DNA from: Sphingomicrobium astaxanthinifaciens
GTDB taxonomy: Bacteria; Pseudomonadota; Alphaproteobacteria; Sphingomonadales; Sphingomonadaceae
Direction: 5' to 3'
Length of the DNA: 64,000 nt
Assembly (NCBI RefSeq): GCF_022865105.1
Contig: NZ_JAKNYM010000002.1
Coordinates: forward strand, 529,501-593,500
Part shown: positions 26,435 to 34,891 of the stretch, in pieces
How the letters are laid out: every line of letters starts with the position of its first letter
Numbering within the stretch: position 1 is the first letter of the stretch
Made by a program: the position numbers and the translations under genes
Notes under the pieces: generated by a model
What the model saw: only the letters and a program-made list of their open reading frames with translations
Database searches by the model: none
Told to the model about the DNA's origin: nothing

Positions 26435-27225
26435 TGATCGCGCCCCCTCCCTCGTGCGAGCCGGTGATCAGCGTGCGCGGGCTGCGCAACGCCTTCGGCA
26501 CGCAGGTCGTGCACGAGGACCTCGACCTCACCGTGTGCCGCGGCGAGATCATCGGGGTGGTCGGCGGGTCGGGTTCGGGCAAGTCGGTGCTGATGCGCTC
26601 GATCATCGGGCTGCAGCCCCCGGTGGCGGGCTCGGTCGAGGTGCTCGGCGAGGAGATGATCGGGCGCGACGAGGACGAGGCCAAGAACATCCGCCGCCGC
26701 TGGGGCATCCTGTTCCAGAACGGCGCGCTGTTCTCGACCCTCACGGTGGCCGAGAACGTGCAGGTCCCGATCCGCGAATATTTCCCCTTCATCCGCCCCC
26801 CGCTGCTCGACGAGATTGCCGCCTACAAGATCGCGCTGGCGGGGCTCGGTCCCGAGGCGGGGCCCAAATATCCGAGCGAATTGTCGGGCGGGATGCGCAA
26901 GCGCGCGGCGCTGGCGCGTGCGCTGGCGCTCGATCCCGAACTGCTGTTCCTCGACGAGCCGACCGCGGGGCTCGACCCGATCGGGGCCGCCAAGTTCGAC
27001 GAGCTCATCCTGTCGCTGAAGAAAAAGCTCGACCTGACGGTGTTCCTGATCACCCACGACCTCGACACGCTCTATCAAATCTGCGACCGCGTCGCGGTGC
27101 TGGCCGATCGAAAGGTGATCGCGGTGGGAACGATTGCCGAGCTCACCGCGCTGGACCATCCCTGGATCCAGGAGTATTTCCATGGGCCCCGCGGGCGCGC
27201 AGCCGCGCCGAGGGTCGAGGGTTAA
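26434..27225 (+). CDS. mlaF: MlaF-type ABC transporter ATPase
   Basis: Cytoplasmic ATPase driving the MCE lipid transporter, 263 residues. Walker A GGSGSGKS, Q-loop ILFQNGALFSTLTVAENV, signature LSGGMRKRAALARA, Walker B LLFLDEPTAGLDP and the switch histidine in FLITHDLDTL. FQNGALFSTLTV is characteristic of MlaF. The start ATG overlaps the mlaE stop (TGATG). Confidence 0.95.
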   Translation: MIAPPPSCEPVISVRGLRNAFGTQVVHEDLDLTVCRGEIIGVVGGSGSGKSVLMRSIIGLQPPVAGSVEVLGEEMIGRDEDEAKNIRRRWGILFQNGALFSTLTVAENVQVPIREYFPFIRPPLLDEIAAYKIALAGLGPEAGPKYPSELSGGMRKRAALARALALDPELLFLDEPTAGLDPIGAAKFDELILSLKKKLDLTVFLITHDLDTLYQICDRVAVLADRKVIAVGTIAELTALDHPWIQEYFHGPRGRAAAPRVEG

Positions 27226-27234
27226 GAGGGGGCA

Positions 27235-28188
27235 ATGGAAACACGTTCGAACCATATCCTCGTGGGCACGGTGGTCCTTGCGCTGCTCGCGGGACTGCTC
27301 GTCTTCACGGTATGGATCGCCGGCCTCTCGGGCTCGGCCAAGAAGTGCTACGACATCTATTTCCCCGGCGGGGTCGGCGGGCTCAACCGCGGCTCCAACG
27401 TCTCCTTCTCGGGGGTGCCGGTGGGCGAGGTGCAGCAGATCAGCCTCCTGCCGCAGCGCCCCGAATTCGTCTGGGTGCGGATCAGCGTCGATGCCGACAC
27501 CCCGGTGCTCCAGGGCACCGAGGCGACGATCTCGGGGGTCGGCTTCACCGGCGTGTCCGAGATCCAGCTGACGGGCGCACAGACGGGCGCCCTCCCGGTC
27601 ACCGACGTTGGGCCGCAGGGCTGCCCCGTCATCCGCTCCTCGGCGAGCGTGCTCGACAGCGTGCTCAACTCGGCCCCCGAGCTGATCGACCGGATCCAGC
27701 GGCTGACCGAGCGAATGGCCGAGCTGCTGTCCGACGAGAACCAGAATTCGATCTCCGACATCCTCGAGAATATCGAGAGCGCGACCGACACGCTGGCGGC
27801 GCGCGCGCCCGACCTTGCCGACGCGATCGCGCAGGCCAGCGTGGCCGCCGAACGCGCGGGCATCGCCGCCGAACGCTGGGGCGAGGTGGCGCAGACGACC
27901 GACGGCATCCTCAAGAACAACGCCGCCCCGGCGATGGCCGAGCTGCAGGAGGCGATCGCCTCGATGAAGGATGCCACGCAGACGCTCGACGCGGCGGTCG
28001 CCGACGCGCGCCCCGGGCTCCAGCAATTCTCCAACTCGACCGTGCCCGAGGCCGACCGGCTGGTGCGCGACATGCGGACGCTGACGCAGAGCCTCGAACG
28101 CTTCTCGACCCGGCTCGACACCGACGGGATCGGCGGCGCGCTGGGCCCCAAGAAACTGCCCGACTACGACCCCGGAGACGCCCGATGA
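27235..28188 (+). CDS. mlaD: MlaD-type MCE domain protein
   Basis: Periplasmic lipid-binding subunit of the MCE transporter, anchored by an N-terminal membrane helix (residues about 8-30). The MCE domain spans about 38-120 (CYDIYFPGGVGGLNRGSNVS, FSGVPVGEVQQI). A long helical C-terminal part (140-290) with heptad-like SSASVLDSVLN and ILENIESATDTLAARAPD is longer than in E. coli MlaD and may form an extended tunnel or coiled coil. 317 residues; GGGGGC-rich leader 9 bases after mlaF. Confidence 0.93.
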   Translation: METRSNHILVGTVVLALLAGLLVFTVWIAGLSGSAKKCYDIYFPGGVGGLNRGSNVSFSGVPVGEVQQISLLPQRPEFVWVRISVDADTPVLQGTEATISGVGFTGVSEIQLTGAQTGALPVTDVGPQGCPVIRSSASVLDSVLNSAPELIDRIQRLTERMAELLSDENQNSISDILENIESATDTLAARAPDLADAIAQASVAAERAGIAAERWGEVAQTTDGILKNNAAPAMAELQEAIASMKDATQTLDAAVADARPGLQQFSNSTVPEADRLVRDMRTLTQSLERFSTRLDTDGIGGALGPKKLPDYDPGDAR

Positions 28189-28760
28189 CCCGCGCCGCGC
28201 TGCCTGCCCTCCTGACGCTCACGCTCGCCGCCTGCGGGCTGCCGAAGCTGGGCGGCGAGGACCCGCCGCCCGCGCTCACGACGCTCGCCTCGACGGTGCC
28301 CGAGCCGGCGCCGCTGGTGCGTGAGCGCGCGGTCACCTTCGCCGTGCCGCTGACCCCCGAGGCGCTCGCGACGACGCGGGTCGCGGCGGTGCGCGGCGGC
28401 ACCGCGGTCGCCTATATCCAGGACCTGTTGCTCGTCGACAGCCCCGACCGCCTGTTCCAGCAGCTGGTCTCCGAGACCGTCTACCGCTCGACCGACCTGC
28501 TGGTGGTCGACCCGCGCCAGCAGGACCAGGTGCCCGCGCTCAAGGTGACGGGCACGCTCTATCGCTTCGACTTCGATGCCGACACCCGCGAGGTGGTGGT
28601 CGGCTACGAGGCGCTGTGGGCCGACGGCGGGCGCGTCGCCAGCCGCCGCTTCGAGGCGCGCGAGCCCGCCGTCGGCTATGCCGGCGACGTCGCGCCCGCG
28701 CTCAATCGCGCGGCCAACCGCGTGGCCGCCGAGGTCGCCGCCTGGATCACCGGCGGCTGA
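28185..28760 (+). CDS. ABC-type transport auxiliary lipoprotein (PqiC-like)
   Basis: 191-residue lipoprotein with signal peptide and lipobox TLAACG (Cys17). The mature part (AYIQDLLLVDSPDRLFQQLV, TGTLYRFDFDADTREVVVGY, ANRVAAEVAAWI) matches the ABC-type transport auxiliary lipoprotein/PqiC family that accompanies MCE transporters. Its ATG overlaps the mlaD TGA (ATGA), so it is the fourth gene of the operon. It probably links the inner-membrane transporter to the outer membrane. Confidence 0.88.
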   Translation: MTRAALPALLTLTLAACGLPKLGGEDPPPALTTLASTVPEPAPLVRERAVTFAVPLTPEALATTRVAAVRGGTAVAYIQDLLLVDSPDRLFQQLVSETVYRSTDLLVVDPRQQDQVPALKVTGTLYRFDFDADTREVVVGYEALWADGGRVASRRFEAREPAVGYAGDVAPALNRAANRVAAEVAAWITGG

Positions 28761-28764
28761 CCGC

Positions 28765-31374
28765 TCAGGACAGCGACTTCGAGACCTGCTCGAACACGTC
28801 CTTCGACAGGCCCTCGGTCTCCATGATCCGTTCGAGCGCGGCGCGCATCATCGCCGAGCGCGCGGGCTCGAACCGCTTCCAGCGACCGAGCGGGGGCACC
28901 AGCCGCGCCGCGACCTGGGGGTTGAGCCGGTCGGCGGCGATGATCATGTCGGCGAGCAGTTCGTAGCCGCGCCCCGAGGCGTGGTGGAAGACCCACTGGT
29001 TGGCGGTGAAGTTGCTCATCAGCGCGCGTAGCCGGTTGGGGTTCTTCAGCGTGAAGTCGGGATGCTCGGCCAGTCGCGCCACCTCCTCGAGCGTGCCCGC
29101 GCGCTCGGCGCGCGCCTGCAGCCCGAACCATTTGTCGAGGACGAGGTTGTTGTCCTTGTAGCGCGCGTAGAAATCGTCGAGCGCCTCGCCGCGCTGCGGC
29201 TGCTCGAGGTTGGCCAGCACGGCGAGCGCGCCCTGCCGCTCGGTCATGTTGCGCGCCGCGTCATATTGCGCCTTGGCGAGCGCGGCGCCCGCCGCCGCGT
29301 CGCCGGCCGCGAGATAGCCGAGCGCGACGTTGCGCAGCGCGCGGCGGCCCTTGGCCTCGACCGACAGGTCGTCGCCCGCGGGGCGGTCGGCCGCGAGCAG
29401 CCGCTCGAGCCCCGCGCGCTGTCCCCGTCCGATCGCGGCGGCGAGCCCGCGGCGCACCTCGTGGACCTTGTCGGGGTCGATGACCTCGAGCCGCTCGCCG
29501 ATCATGCCTTGCGCGGGCAGCATGATGGCTTCGGCCTTGAAGGCCTGGTCGAGATCGGGGGCGTCGAGGGTGGCCTCGATCGCGGCGATCACCGGGCTGG
29601 GGTCGAGCGCGGCGCCCTGTTCGATCGCGGGCAGCATGGCGCGCAGCGCCAGTTCCTGCAGCGCCTCGAAGCGCGCGAAGGCATTGCCGTCGACCCGCGC
29701 CAGCGCGGCGAGCTCGTCGTCCTCGCGGTCGGTCTTGAGGATGATCGGGGCCGAGAAGTCGCGATTGAGCGAGACGATCGGGCAGGTCGCGCCGACCGCG
29801 TCATAGGTAACCTGCTGTTCGGGCTCGGTCAGCATGACGAGCCGTTCGCCGCCGGCGAGCTCGGCGCCGTTCTGGGGGTCGAGCAGCGCGAGCTTGAGCG
29901 GGATCGCCATCGGCGCCTTGTCCGACTGCCCGGGGGTGTCGGGGATCTCCTGCCGCAGCCGCAGCGTGCAGGTCCCCGCCGCCGCGTCATGGTCGAGATG
30001 CACGCTCACCCGCGGGGTGCCCGCCTGACTGTACCAGAGGCGGAACTGCGTCAGGTCCTCGCCGCTCGCATCCTCCATCGCGCGGACGAAATCCTCGCAG
30101 GTCGCGGCCTCGCCGTCGTGGCGCTCGAAATAGAGGTCGGCGCCCTTGCGGAAGGCCTGCGCGCCGAGGATCGTGCGCATCATCCGAATCAGCTCGGCGC
30201 CCTTGTTGTAGACGGTCGCGGTATAGAAGTTGGAAATCTCGATATAGCTGTCGGGGCGCACAGGATGCGCGAGCGGGCCATTGTCCTCGGGGAACTGGAC
30301 CGCGCGCAGGAGCCGGACGTCCTCGATCCGCTTGACCGCGGCCGAGTTCATGTCCTGCGAAAAGCACTGGTCGCGAAAGACGGTGAAGCCCTCCTTGAGC
30401 GAAAGCTGGAACCAGTCGCGGCAGGTGACGCGATTGCCCGACCAGTTGTGGAAATATTCGTGCGCGACGACCCCCGCGATGCCGTCGAAGTCCATGTCGG
30501 TCGCGGTCTCGGCGTCGGCGAGCACGTAGCGCGAGTTGAAGATGTTGAGGCCCTTGTTCTCCATTGCCCCGAAGTTGAAATCGTCGACTGCGACGATGTT
30601 GAACAGGTCGAGGTCATATTCGCGCCCGTAGGTCTGCTCGTCCCACCGCATCGCGTCCTTGAGCGAGCGCATCGCATGATGGGTCCGCGGCAGGTCCTTC
30701 TCGCGCACCCAGATGTTGAGCGCGACCTCGCGCCCGCTCATCGTGGTGAAGCGGTCCGAATTGGCGGCGAGGTCGCCCGCGACCAGCGCGAACAGGTAGC
30801 TGGGCTTGGGGAAGGGATCCTCCCAGCGCGCCCAGTGCCGCCCGTCCTCCCCCTTGCCCTCGGCGACCTTGTTGCCGTTGGCGAGCAGGATCGGGAAGGC
30901 CTGCGCGTCGGCATGCATGGTGACGCAATAGGTCGACAGCACGTCGGGGCGGTCGGGGTGGAAGGTGATGCGGCGAAAACCCTCGCTCTCGCACTGGGTG
31001 CATAGCAGCCCGCCCGAGGCGTAGAGCCCCATCAGCTGCGAATTGGCCGAGGGGTCGATCTCCACCGTGGTCACCACCTCGTGGCGCTCGCCCTCGAGTT
31101 CGATGACGAGGTCGTCGCCGTCGAGCGTCCAACGCGCGTCCTGCCCGTCGACCTGGACCGCGAGCGGCTTGAGCTCGTCGCCGGCGAGCCGCAGCGGCCC
31201 GCCGCGGTTCTTCTCGACGTCGAGCGTGGCGCGCACGCGGGTGCGCTTGGGGTCGAGATCGATGTCGAGGTCGACATGGCGCACCCACCAGGCGGGCGGT
31301 TCATAGTCCTTGCGATAGACGGCGGCATGGTCGGGCGCGGGCGGCGCCTCGGGGTTCATGCGGGCATCGGCCAT
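28765..31374 (-). CDS. pepN: Aminopeptidase N (M1 zinc metallopeptidase)
   Basis: Broad-specificity cytosolic aminopeptidase, 869 residues as expected. Substrate motif FGAMENKGLNIF, zinc site HEYFHNWSGNR with the distal glutamate in LSLKEGFTVFRDQ, the catalytic tyrosine region NFYTATVYNKG, and the C-terminal helical domain ending EQVSKSLS, all of the PepN (E. coli) type. ATG at 31374 is preceded by AAGGAGA ten bases upstream. The EamA exporter gene lies 17 bases upstream on the same strand. Confidence 0.97.
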   Translation of the reverse strand: MADARMNPEAPPAPDHAAVYRKDYEPPAWWVRHVDLDIDLDPKRTRVRATLDVEKNRGGPLRLAGDELKPLAVQVDGQDARWTLDGDDLVIELEGERHEVVTTVEIDPSANSQLMGLYASGGLLCTQCESEGFRRITFHPDRPDVLSTYCVTMHADAQAFPILLANGNKVAEGKGEDGRHWARWEDPFPKPSYLFALVAGDLAANSDRFTTMSGREVALNIWVREKDLPRTHHAMRSLKDAMRWDEQTYGREYDLDLFNIVAVDDFNFGAMENKGLNIFNSRYVLADAETATDMDFDGIAGVVAHEYFHNWSGNRVTCRDWFQLSLKEGFTVFRDQCFSQDMNSAAVKRIEDVRLLRAVQFPEDNGPLAHPVRPDSYIEISNFYTATVYNKGAELIRMMRTILGAQAFRKGADLYFERHDGEAATCEDFVRAMEDASGEDLTQFRLWYSQAGTPRVSVHLDHDAAAGTCTLRLRQEIPDTPGQSDKAPMAIPLKLALLDPQNGAELAGGERLVMLTEPEQQVTYDAVGATCPIVSLNRDFSAPIILKTDREDDELAALARVDGNAFARFEALQELALRAMLPAIEQGAALDPSPVIAAIEATLDAPDLDQAFKAEAIMLPAQGMIGERLEVIDPDKVHEVRRGLAAAIGRGQRAGLERLLAADRPAGDDLSVEAKGRRALRNVALGYLAAGDAAAGAALAKAQYDAARNMTERQGALAVLANLEQPQRGEALDDFYARYKDNNLVLDKWFGLQARAERAGTLEEVARLAEHPDFTLKNPNRLRALMSNFTANQWVFHHASGRGYELLADMIIAADRLNPQVAARLVPPLGRWKRFEPARSAMMRAALERIMETEGLSKDVFEQVSKSLS

Positions 31375-31391
31375 GGCGAAACATTCTCCTT

Positions 31392-32327
31392 TTATCCCGC
31401 GTCGGGATTGGTGACTTTCATGGGGCGCTGGCGCGACCATAGTGCGAGCACCAGCCCGAGGAGCGCAACCCCCGCGCCGGTCAGGCTGAGGCCGGTCCAG
31501 CGAAAACCCTCGAACAGCGTCGACAGTGCCATCGCCACGATCGGCACCATCGCCGAGGAATAGGCCGCCTTGCCCGGGCCGATCCGGCGCACCACCGGGT
31601 AGTAGAGCGAGAAACAGACCACCGAGGCGGCGAGGGCGAGCCACAGCAGCCCGGCCCAATAGCCCCAGCGCCACTCGACCACCGGGGCACCGTGCAGCGC
31701 GTAGGCGATGAGGCCGTCGGCGAGCGCGCCGATCCCCATCGCCCAGGCGAGCAAACTGAACAGCGGGAAGCGCTTCACCCGCTCGCGCGCCTGGTAGACA
31801 TTGCTGACCGCCGCCGCGAGCAGGGCGAACACGGTCCAGCCGACCCCGATCATCAGCGCGGTCAAGGTGAGGTCGGGGCGCTCGCGCAGTTCGTGGAGGA
31901 AGAGCAGCCCGATGCCGACGACCGCGACCAGCGTGGCGAGGATGAAGCGCGCATTGGGGCGCTGGCCGAGCCACCACCAGCCGAGCAGCGCGTTGGGCAG
32001 CATCAGCAGCGCGAAGACGGTCGCGACCAGCCCCGAGGTGACATAATGTTCGGCGGCATAGACGCCGTTGAAGTTGAAGCAGAACTGGCTGATGCCTACG
32101 ATCGCGGCGGCGCCGAGGAAGCCCGGGGTGGGGCGCAGGCTCTCGCCCTTCCATTTTGCCACCAGCGCCATGCCCGCCGCCGCGATGATGAAACGATAGG
32201 TCACCGACCAGGGGGCGGGGACGACCCCTAGCTGGTCCTTGATGACGATCCAGGTCGACCCCCAGATCAGCGTGAAAATGACGAAGGGGAGGGCGACCTG
32301 CCGCAGGCCGTCGGCGGGCAGGCTCAT
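31392..32327 (-). CDS. EamA/DMT-family transporter
   Basis: 311-residue inner-membrane protein with ten hydrophobic segments in two EamA repeats. VIFTLIWGSTWIVIKDQLG opens the first, LLWLALAASVVCFSLYYPVV and YSSAMVPIVAMALSTLFEGF lie in the second. Likely exporter of amino acids or related metabolites; substrate not determinable. Start ATG overlaps the TGA of threonine aldolase (ATGA), making amino-acid-linked export plausible but unproven. Confidence 0.9.
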   Translation of the reverse strand: MSLPADGLRQVALPFVIFTLIWGSTWIVIKDQLGVVPAPWSVTYRFIIAAAGMALVAKWKGESLRPTPGFLGAAAIVGISQFCFNFNGVYAAEHYVTSGLVATVFALLMLPNALLGWWWLGQRPNARFILATLVAVVGIGLLFLHELRERPDLTLTALMIGVGWTVFALLAAAVSNVYQARERVKRFPLFSLLAWAMGIGALADGLIAYALHGAPVVEWRWGYWAGLLWLALAASVVCFSLYYPVVRRIGPGKAAYSSAMVPIVAMALSTLFEGFRWTGLSLTGAGVALLGLVLALWSRQRPMKVTNPDAG

Positions 32328-33325
32328 AGGCTGGCGATCGCCTCGGCGAAGCGCGCGACCGCGTCCATGTCCTGGTCCCAGCTGGTGACGAAGCGCACCT
32401 CGCCCGCCGCCCAGTCGTAGAAATCGAACCCCTGCGCACGCAGTCGCGCCGCCTCCTCGGGGGTCATCTTCACGAACAGCTCGTTGGCCTCGACCGGATG
32501 GACCAGCCGCTCGCCGCAGGCCTCGGCGAGGCATTGCGCGGCGGCATTGGCGGCGCGCGCATTGGCGCGCCAGACATCGTCCTCCAGCATGGCAAGGATC
32601 TGCGCGGCGGCGAAGCGCCCCTTCGACTGGAGGTGCCCCGCGCGCTTCTTCATCACCCGCACCGTGTCGGCCAGCTCGCGGTCGAACAGCAGCAGCGCCT
32701 CGGCGCTCATCCCGCCGTTCTTGATGAACCCGAAGGACAGCGCGTCGACGCCAGCCCGCCACGTCAGTTCGGCGGGGGAGGCGCCGCTGTGCACCACCGC
32801 ATTGGCGAAGCGCGCGCCGTCGACGTGGAAGCGCAGCTGGTGCTCGCTGGCCTTGGCGCCGAGCGCGGCCATCTCGGCGGCATCATAGACGAGCCCATAT
32901 TCGGTCGCGTTGGTGACCGAGAGACAGGCGGGCTGGACCTGGTGGACGTCCTTGCGGACCGCCGCCATCGCGGCATCGATCGCGGCCGGCGCGAGCTTGG
33001 CACCGGGGCCCTCGAGCAGCGTAAGCTTGGCGCCATGGGTGAAGAAGCCCGGCGCCCCCGCCTCGTCCTGTTCGATATGCGCCATGCGATGGCACAGCAC
33101 CGAACCCCAAGGCGGGCACAGCGCGGCGAGCGCCAGGCAGTTGGCGGCGGTGCCGGTGGCCACCCAGATCGCGGTCACCTCGGTGGCGAACAACTCGGAA
33201 AAGGCGGCGTCCATCCGCGCCGACCAGCCATCGCCGTCATAGGCGGTGTCGAGCCGGTTGGCGGCCACCAGCGCCTCCATCACAGGCGGGCAGGCCGGGG
33301 CGGCATTGTCAGAGAAGAAGCGCAT
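32324..33325 (-). CDS. Low-specificity L-threonine aldolase
   Basis: PLP enzyme splitting L-threonine/allo-threonine to glycine and acetaldehyde. 333 residues: FFSDNAAPACPPVMEAL at the start, VATGTAANCLALAAL, HIEQDEAGAP, the PLP aspartate in RFHVDGARFANA, and the Schiff-base lysine in LSFGFIKNGGMSAEALLLFD. An intrinsic-terminator-like hairpin lies 57 bases upstream of the ATG on the same strand and could attenuate this gene. Confidence 0.92.
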   Translation of the reverse strand: MRFFSDNAAPACPPVMEALVAANRLDTAYDGDGWSARMDAAFSELFATEVTAIWVATGTAANCLALAALCPPWGSVLCHRMAHIEQDEAGAPGFFTHGAKLTLLEGPGAKLAPAAIDAAMAAVRKDVHQVQPACLSVTNATEYGLVYDAAEMAALGAKASEHQLRFHVDGARFANAVVHSGASPAELTWRAGVDALSFGFIKNGGMSAEALLLFDRELADTVRVMKKRAGHLQSKGRFAAAQILAMLEDDVWRANARAANAAAQCLAEACGERLVHPVEANELFVKMTPEEAARLRAQGFDFYDWAAGEVRFVTSWDQDMDAVARFAEAIASL

Positions 33326-33381
33326 GGCTCCCGCATGGCTCGGCCCGCGGGGCGCGTCAATCGGGGGCGGGGGGGAGCGCG

Positions 33382-33417
33382 AAAAAATGGGGCCGGACCG
33401 CTTGGCGATCCAGCCCC
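33382..33417 (-). terminator. Terminator/attenuator upstream of threonine aldolase
   Basis: On the minus strand a 13-bp stem (two G-U pairs) with loop CAA is followed by A and T6 (bases 33382-33387). No minus-strand gene ends here; the next minus-strand start codon downstream is that of threonine aldolase, 57 bases away. It therefore either ends a short RNA or sits in the leader of the aldolase gene. Confidence 0.65.
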
Positions 33418-33477
33418 GAGATCATAGGGAACATCATGAAGAAAGCCGTCGCTTTCAACTTCCCCTTTTACCTCGAT

Positions 33478-33485
33478 ATGGTTAA
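33478..33485 (-). promoter_or_regulatory. CtrA-like half site TTAACCAT
   Basis: TTAACCAT reads on the minus strand in the intergenic region between the divergent threonine aldolase and nuclease genes. It equals the 8-mer half site known for Caulobacter CtrA. A single 8-mer is weak evidence. Confidence 0.25.
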
Positions 33486-33505
33486 CGAATCCTGTATCCG
33501 CCCGC

Positions 33506-34006
33506 ATGAAACGGAAATTTCATCAACGAAAAAGGCCCGTTCGTCTCTTCCGGCGCTGGAAGGGTGCGGTCGTGCTGGGCGCGCTGCTGCTGCTGGCGGC
33601 AGTGCTGCACGACCCGGTGCGGATGCTCGAGGAGCGCGGCGGGGTCGTGGTGATGGCGGGGCAGTTCCCGCTGTGCAAGGCGTCGGGCGCCGATACAGCG
33701 TGCATTTCGGACGGTGACAGCATCCGGCTCGCCGGGGGCGCGCCGTTGCGAGTGGTCGGGTTCGACACCCCCGAGATCGGCGCGGCACGCTGCGACGCCG
33801 AGCACCGGGCGGCGATCGCGGCGCGGGCCGCGTTGCAGCGCTGGGTCAACGCGGGGCCGTTCGAGATCCACTATCGCGCCGAGCGCGACCGCTACGGACG
33901 GCGGCTGGGGCGGCTCGAGCGCGACGGCGCGGACGTGGCCGACCACCTGGTCGAGCGCGGGCTGGCGCGGCGCTACGCGGGCGGAAAGCGCGGCGACTGG
34001 TGCTAG
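33506..34006 (+). CDS. Thermonuclease (SNase-like) protein, membrane-anchored or secreted
   Basis: 166-residue staphylococcal-nuclease fold protein. Residues 18-35 are a hydrophobic signal/anchor after a very basic N-terminus. The nuclease core has the calcium/catalytic set: ISDGDSIRL (Asp69, Asp71), Arg82, GFDTPEIG (Asp87, Glu90) and DRYGRRLGRL (Arg132). VADHLVERGLARRY is the usual C-terminal helix. Predicted to cut nucleic acid in the periplasm or outside. The TAG stop shares CTAG with the small convergent gene. Confidence 0.9.
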   Translation: MKRKFHQRKRPVRLFRRWKGAVVLGALLLLAAVLHDPVRMLEERGGVVVMAGQFPLCKASGADTACISDGDSIRLAGGAPLRVVGFDTPEIGAARCDAEHRAAIAARAALQRWVNAGPFEIHYRAERDRYGRRLGRLERDGADVADHLVERGLARRYAGGKRGDWC

Positions 34007-34155
34007 GCGATGCCGCGCGCGGCGCGGACATGGGGGCTTTCCTCGGCGTCGGCGAAGCGCGCGGGCGCGCCGTCGGCGGCGAGCGCGGCGCGGATCGCGC
34101 GGGTGAGGACGAAGGCGAGACTGCCCGCGACGAGGCTGGCGGCGGTGGTCTTCAT
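34003..34155 (-). CDS. Small hypothetical protein with N-terminal hydrophobic helix
   Basis: Fifty-residue protein starting MKTTAASLVAGSLAFVLTRA, with a signal or membrane segment at about 5-20, a possible cleavage site ALAADG, and a charged tail RFADAEESPHVRAARGIA. GAAGAAAG lies nine bases before the ATG. Not recognised. Its end coincides with the end of the nuclease gene in one CTAG, which supports it being real. Confidence 0.5.
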   Translation of the reverse strand: MKTTAASLVAGSLAFVLTRAIRAALAADGAPARFADAEESPHVRAARGIA

Positions 34156-34254
34156 CGGCGGGCACTTTCTTCACTGGTCAACTGACAGCCCTGTTAGCAG
34201 CATGCCGATGAACATTTGGCAAATCGCGCGTTGCGTTCGCGCAACATCGGCGGC

Positions 34255-34671
34255 TCAATCCTTCTGCAGCGCGATCGGCACGCAGCGGATCAGCCGGCTG
34301 TCGGCGAGCGCGGCGGTGCGGTGGACGGTGGCGGCGCGATAGTCGGGATCGGCGATCATCGCGAGGAAGGCGCGCGCGTCGGGGTAGCGCGCGATGAACG
34401 CCATGTCCCACGCCTCGTCGGCGGGGCCGATCAGCGTGAGCGCGGGGGTCGCCGACCAGATGACGTCGAGCCCGAGCCGCCGCGTCACCGCGCCCGCCGC
34501 GTCGAGATAGCGGTGATAGGCCTCGGCCCCGGTGCAGGGCGCGGCGCCATGCCCCTCGGGGTAGCGCGCGGCGGCGCGGAACCGCAGTAGGTTGAGCATC
34601 TCGATCGGCGCGTCGGTCGGCAGGTCGCGAAAGGCGGCGAGCTGGTCCTCGCTCGGGTGGAGATGGGTCAT
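34255..34671 (-). CDS. DUF1330 family protein
   Basis: 138 residues with the DUF1330 pattern of a dimeric alpha-beta barrel: IEMLNLLRFRAAARYPEGHG, EAYHRYLDAAGAV, PADEAWDMAFIARYPDARAF and PDYRAATVHRTAAL. Function of the family is unknown. CAGGAG is nine bases before the ATG. A conserved glycine/aromatic pocket suggests ligand binding, but no catalytic residues can be named. Confidence 0.85.
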   Translation of the reverse strand: MTHLHPSEDQLAAFRDLPTDAPIEMLNLLRFRAAARYPEGHGAAPCTGAEAYHRYLDAAGAVTRRLGLDVIWSATPALTLIGPADEAWDMAFIARYPDARAFLAMIADPDYRAATVHRTAALADSRLIRCVPIALQKD

Positions 34672-34711
34672 GCGCGGCGGCTCCTGCCGGGGTGAAGGGG
34701 AAGGACCCCCA

Positions 34712-34729
34712 TTGTCCACTTTGTCCACT
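34712..34729 (+). repeat. Tandem 9-bp repeat TTGTCCACT x2
   Basis: Two perfect adjacent copies in the 220-base gap between DUF1330 and ppk2. A second short tandem (GCGGACGGGG(G)CTT, 34831-34857) lies nearer ppk2. Either may be chance or a protein-binding site; nothing else is seen in this gap. Confidence 0.6.
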
Positions 34730-34891
34730 TCGGGAACTTCGCGCCGGCGGCTCGCCGACGCCCCCGCGACCATGGCAGAGGCGCGCGGCGTAGGACAGGG
34801 GGTTGGGGAGGGGGTCGGGGACAGGGGCCTGCGGACGGGGGCTTGCGGACGGGGCTTGCGCGGGCGCGAGCGGGGGCGCAGGTTCGGGCAC

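Noticed and set aside
33436-33717. Plus-strand ORF starting MKKAVAFNFPFYLDM
   Set aside because: Has an AGGGA before the ATG, but soon runs into Ala/Gly/Arg-rich sequence overlapping the nuclease gene; only a short leader peptide could be real and I cannot support it.
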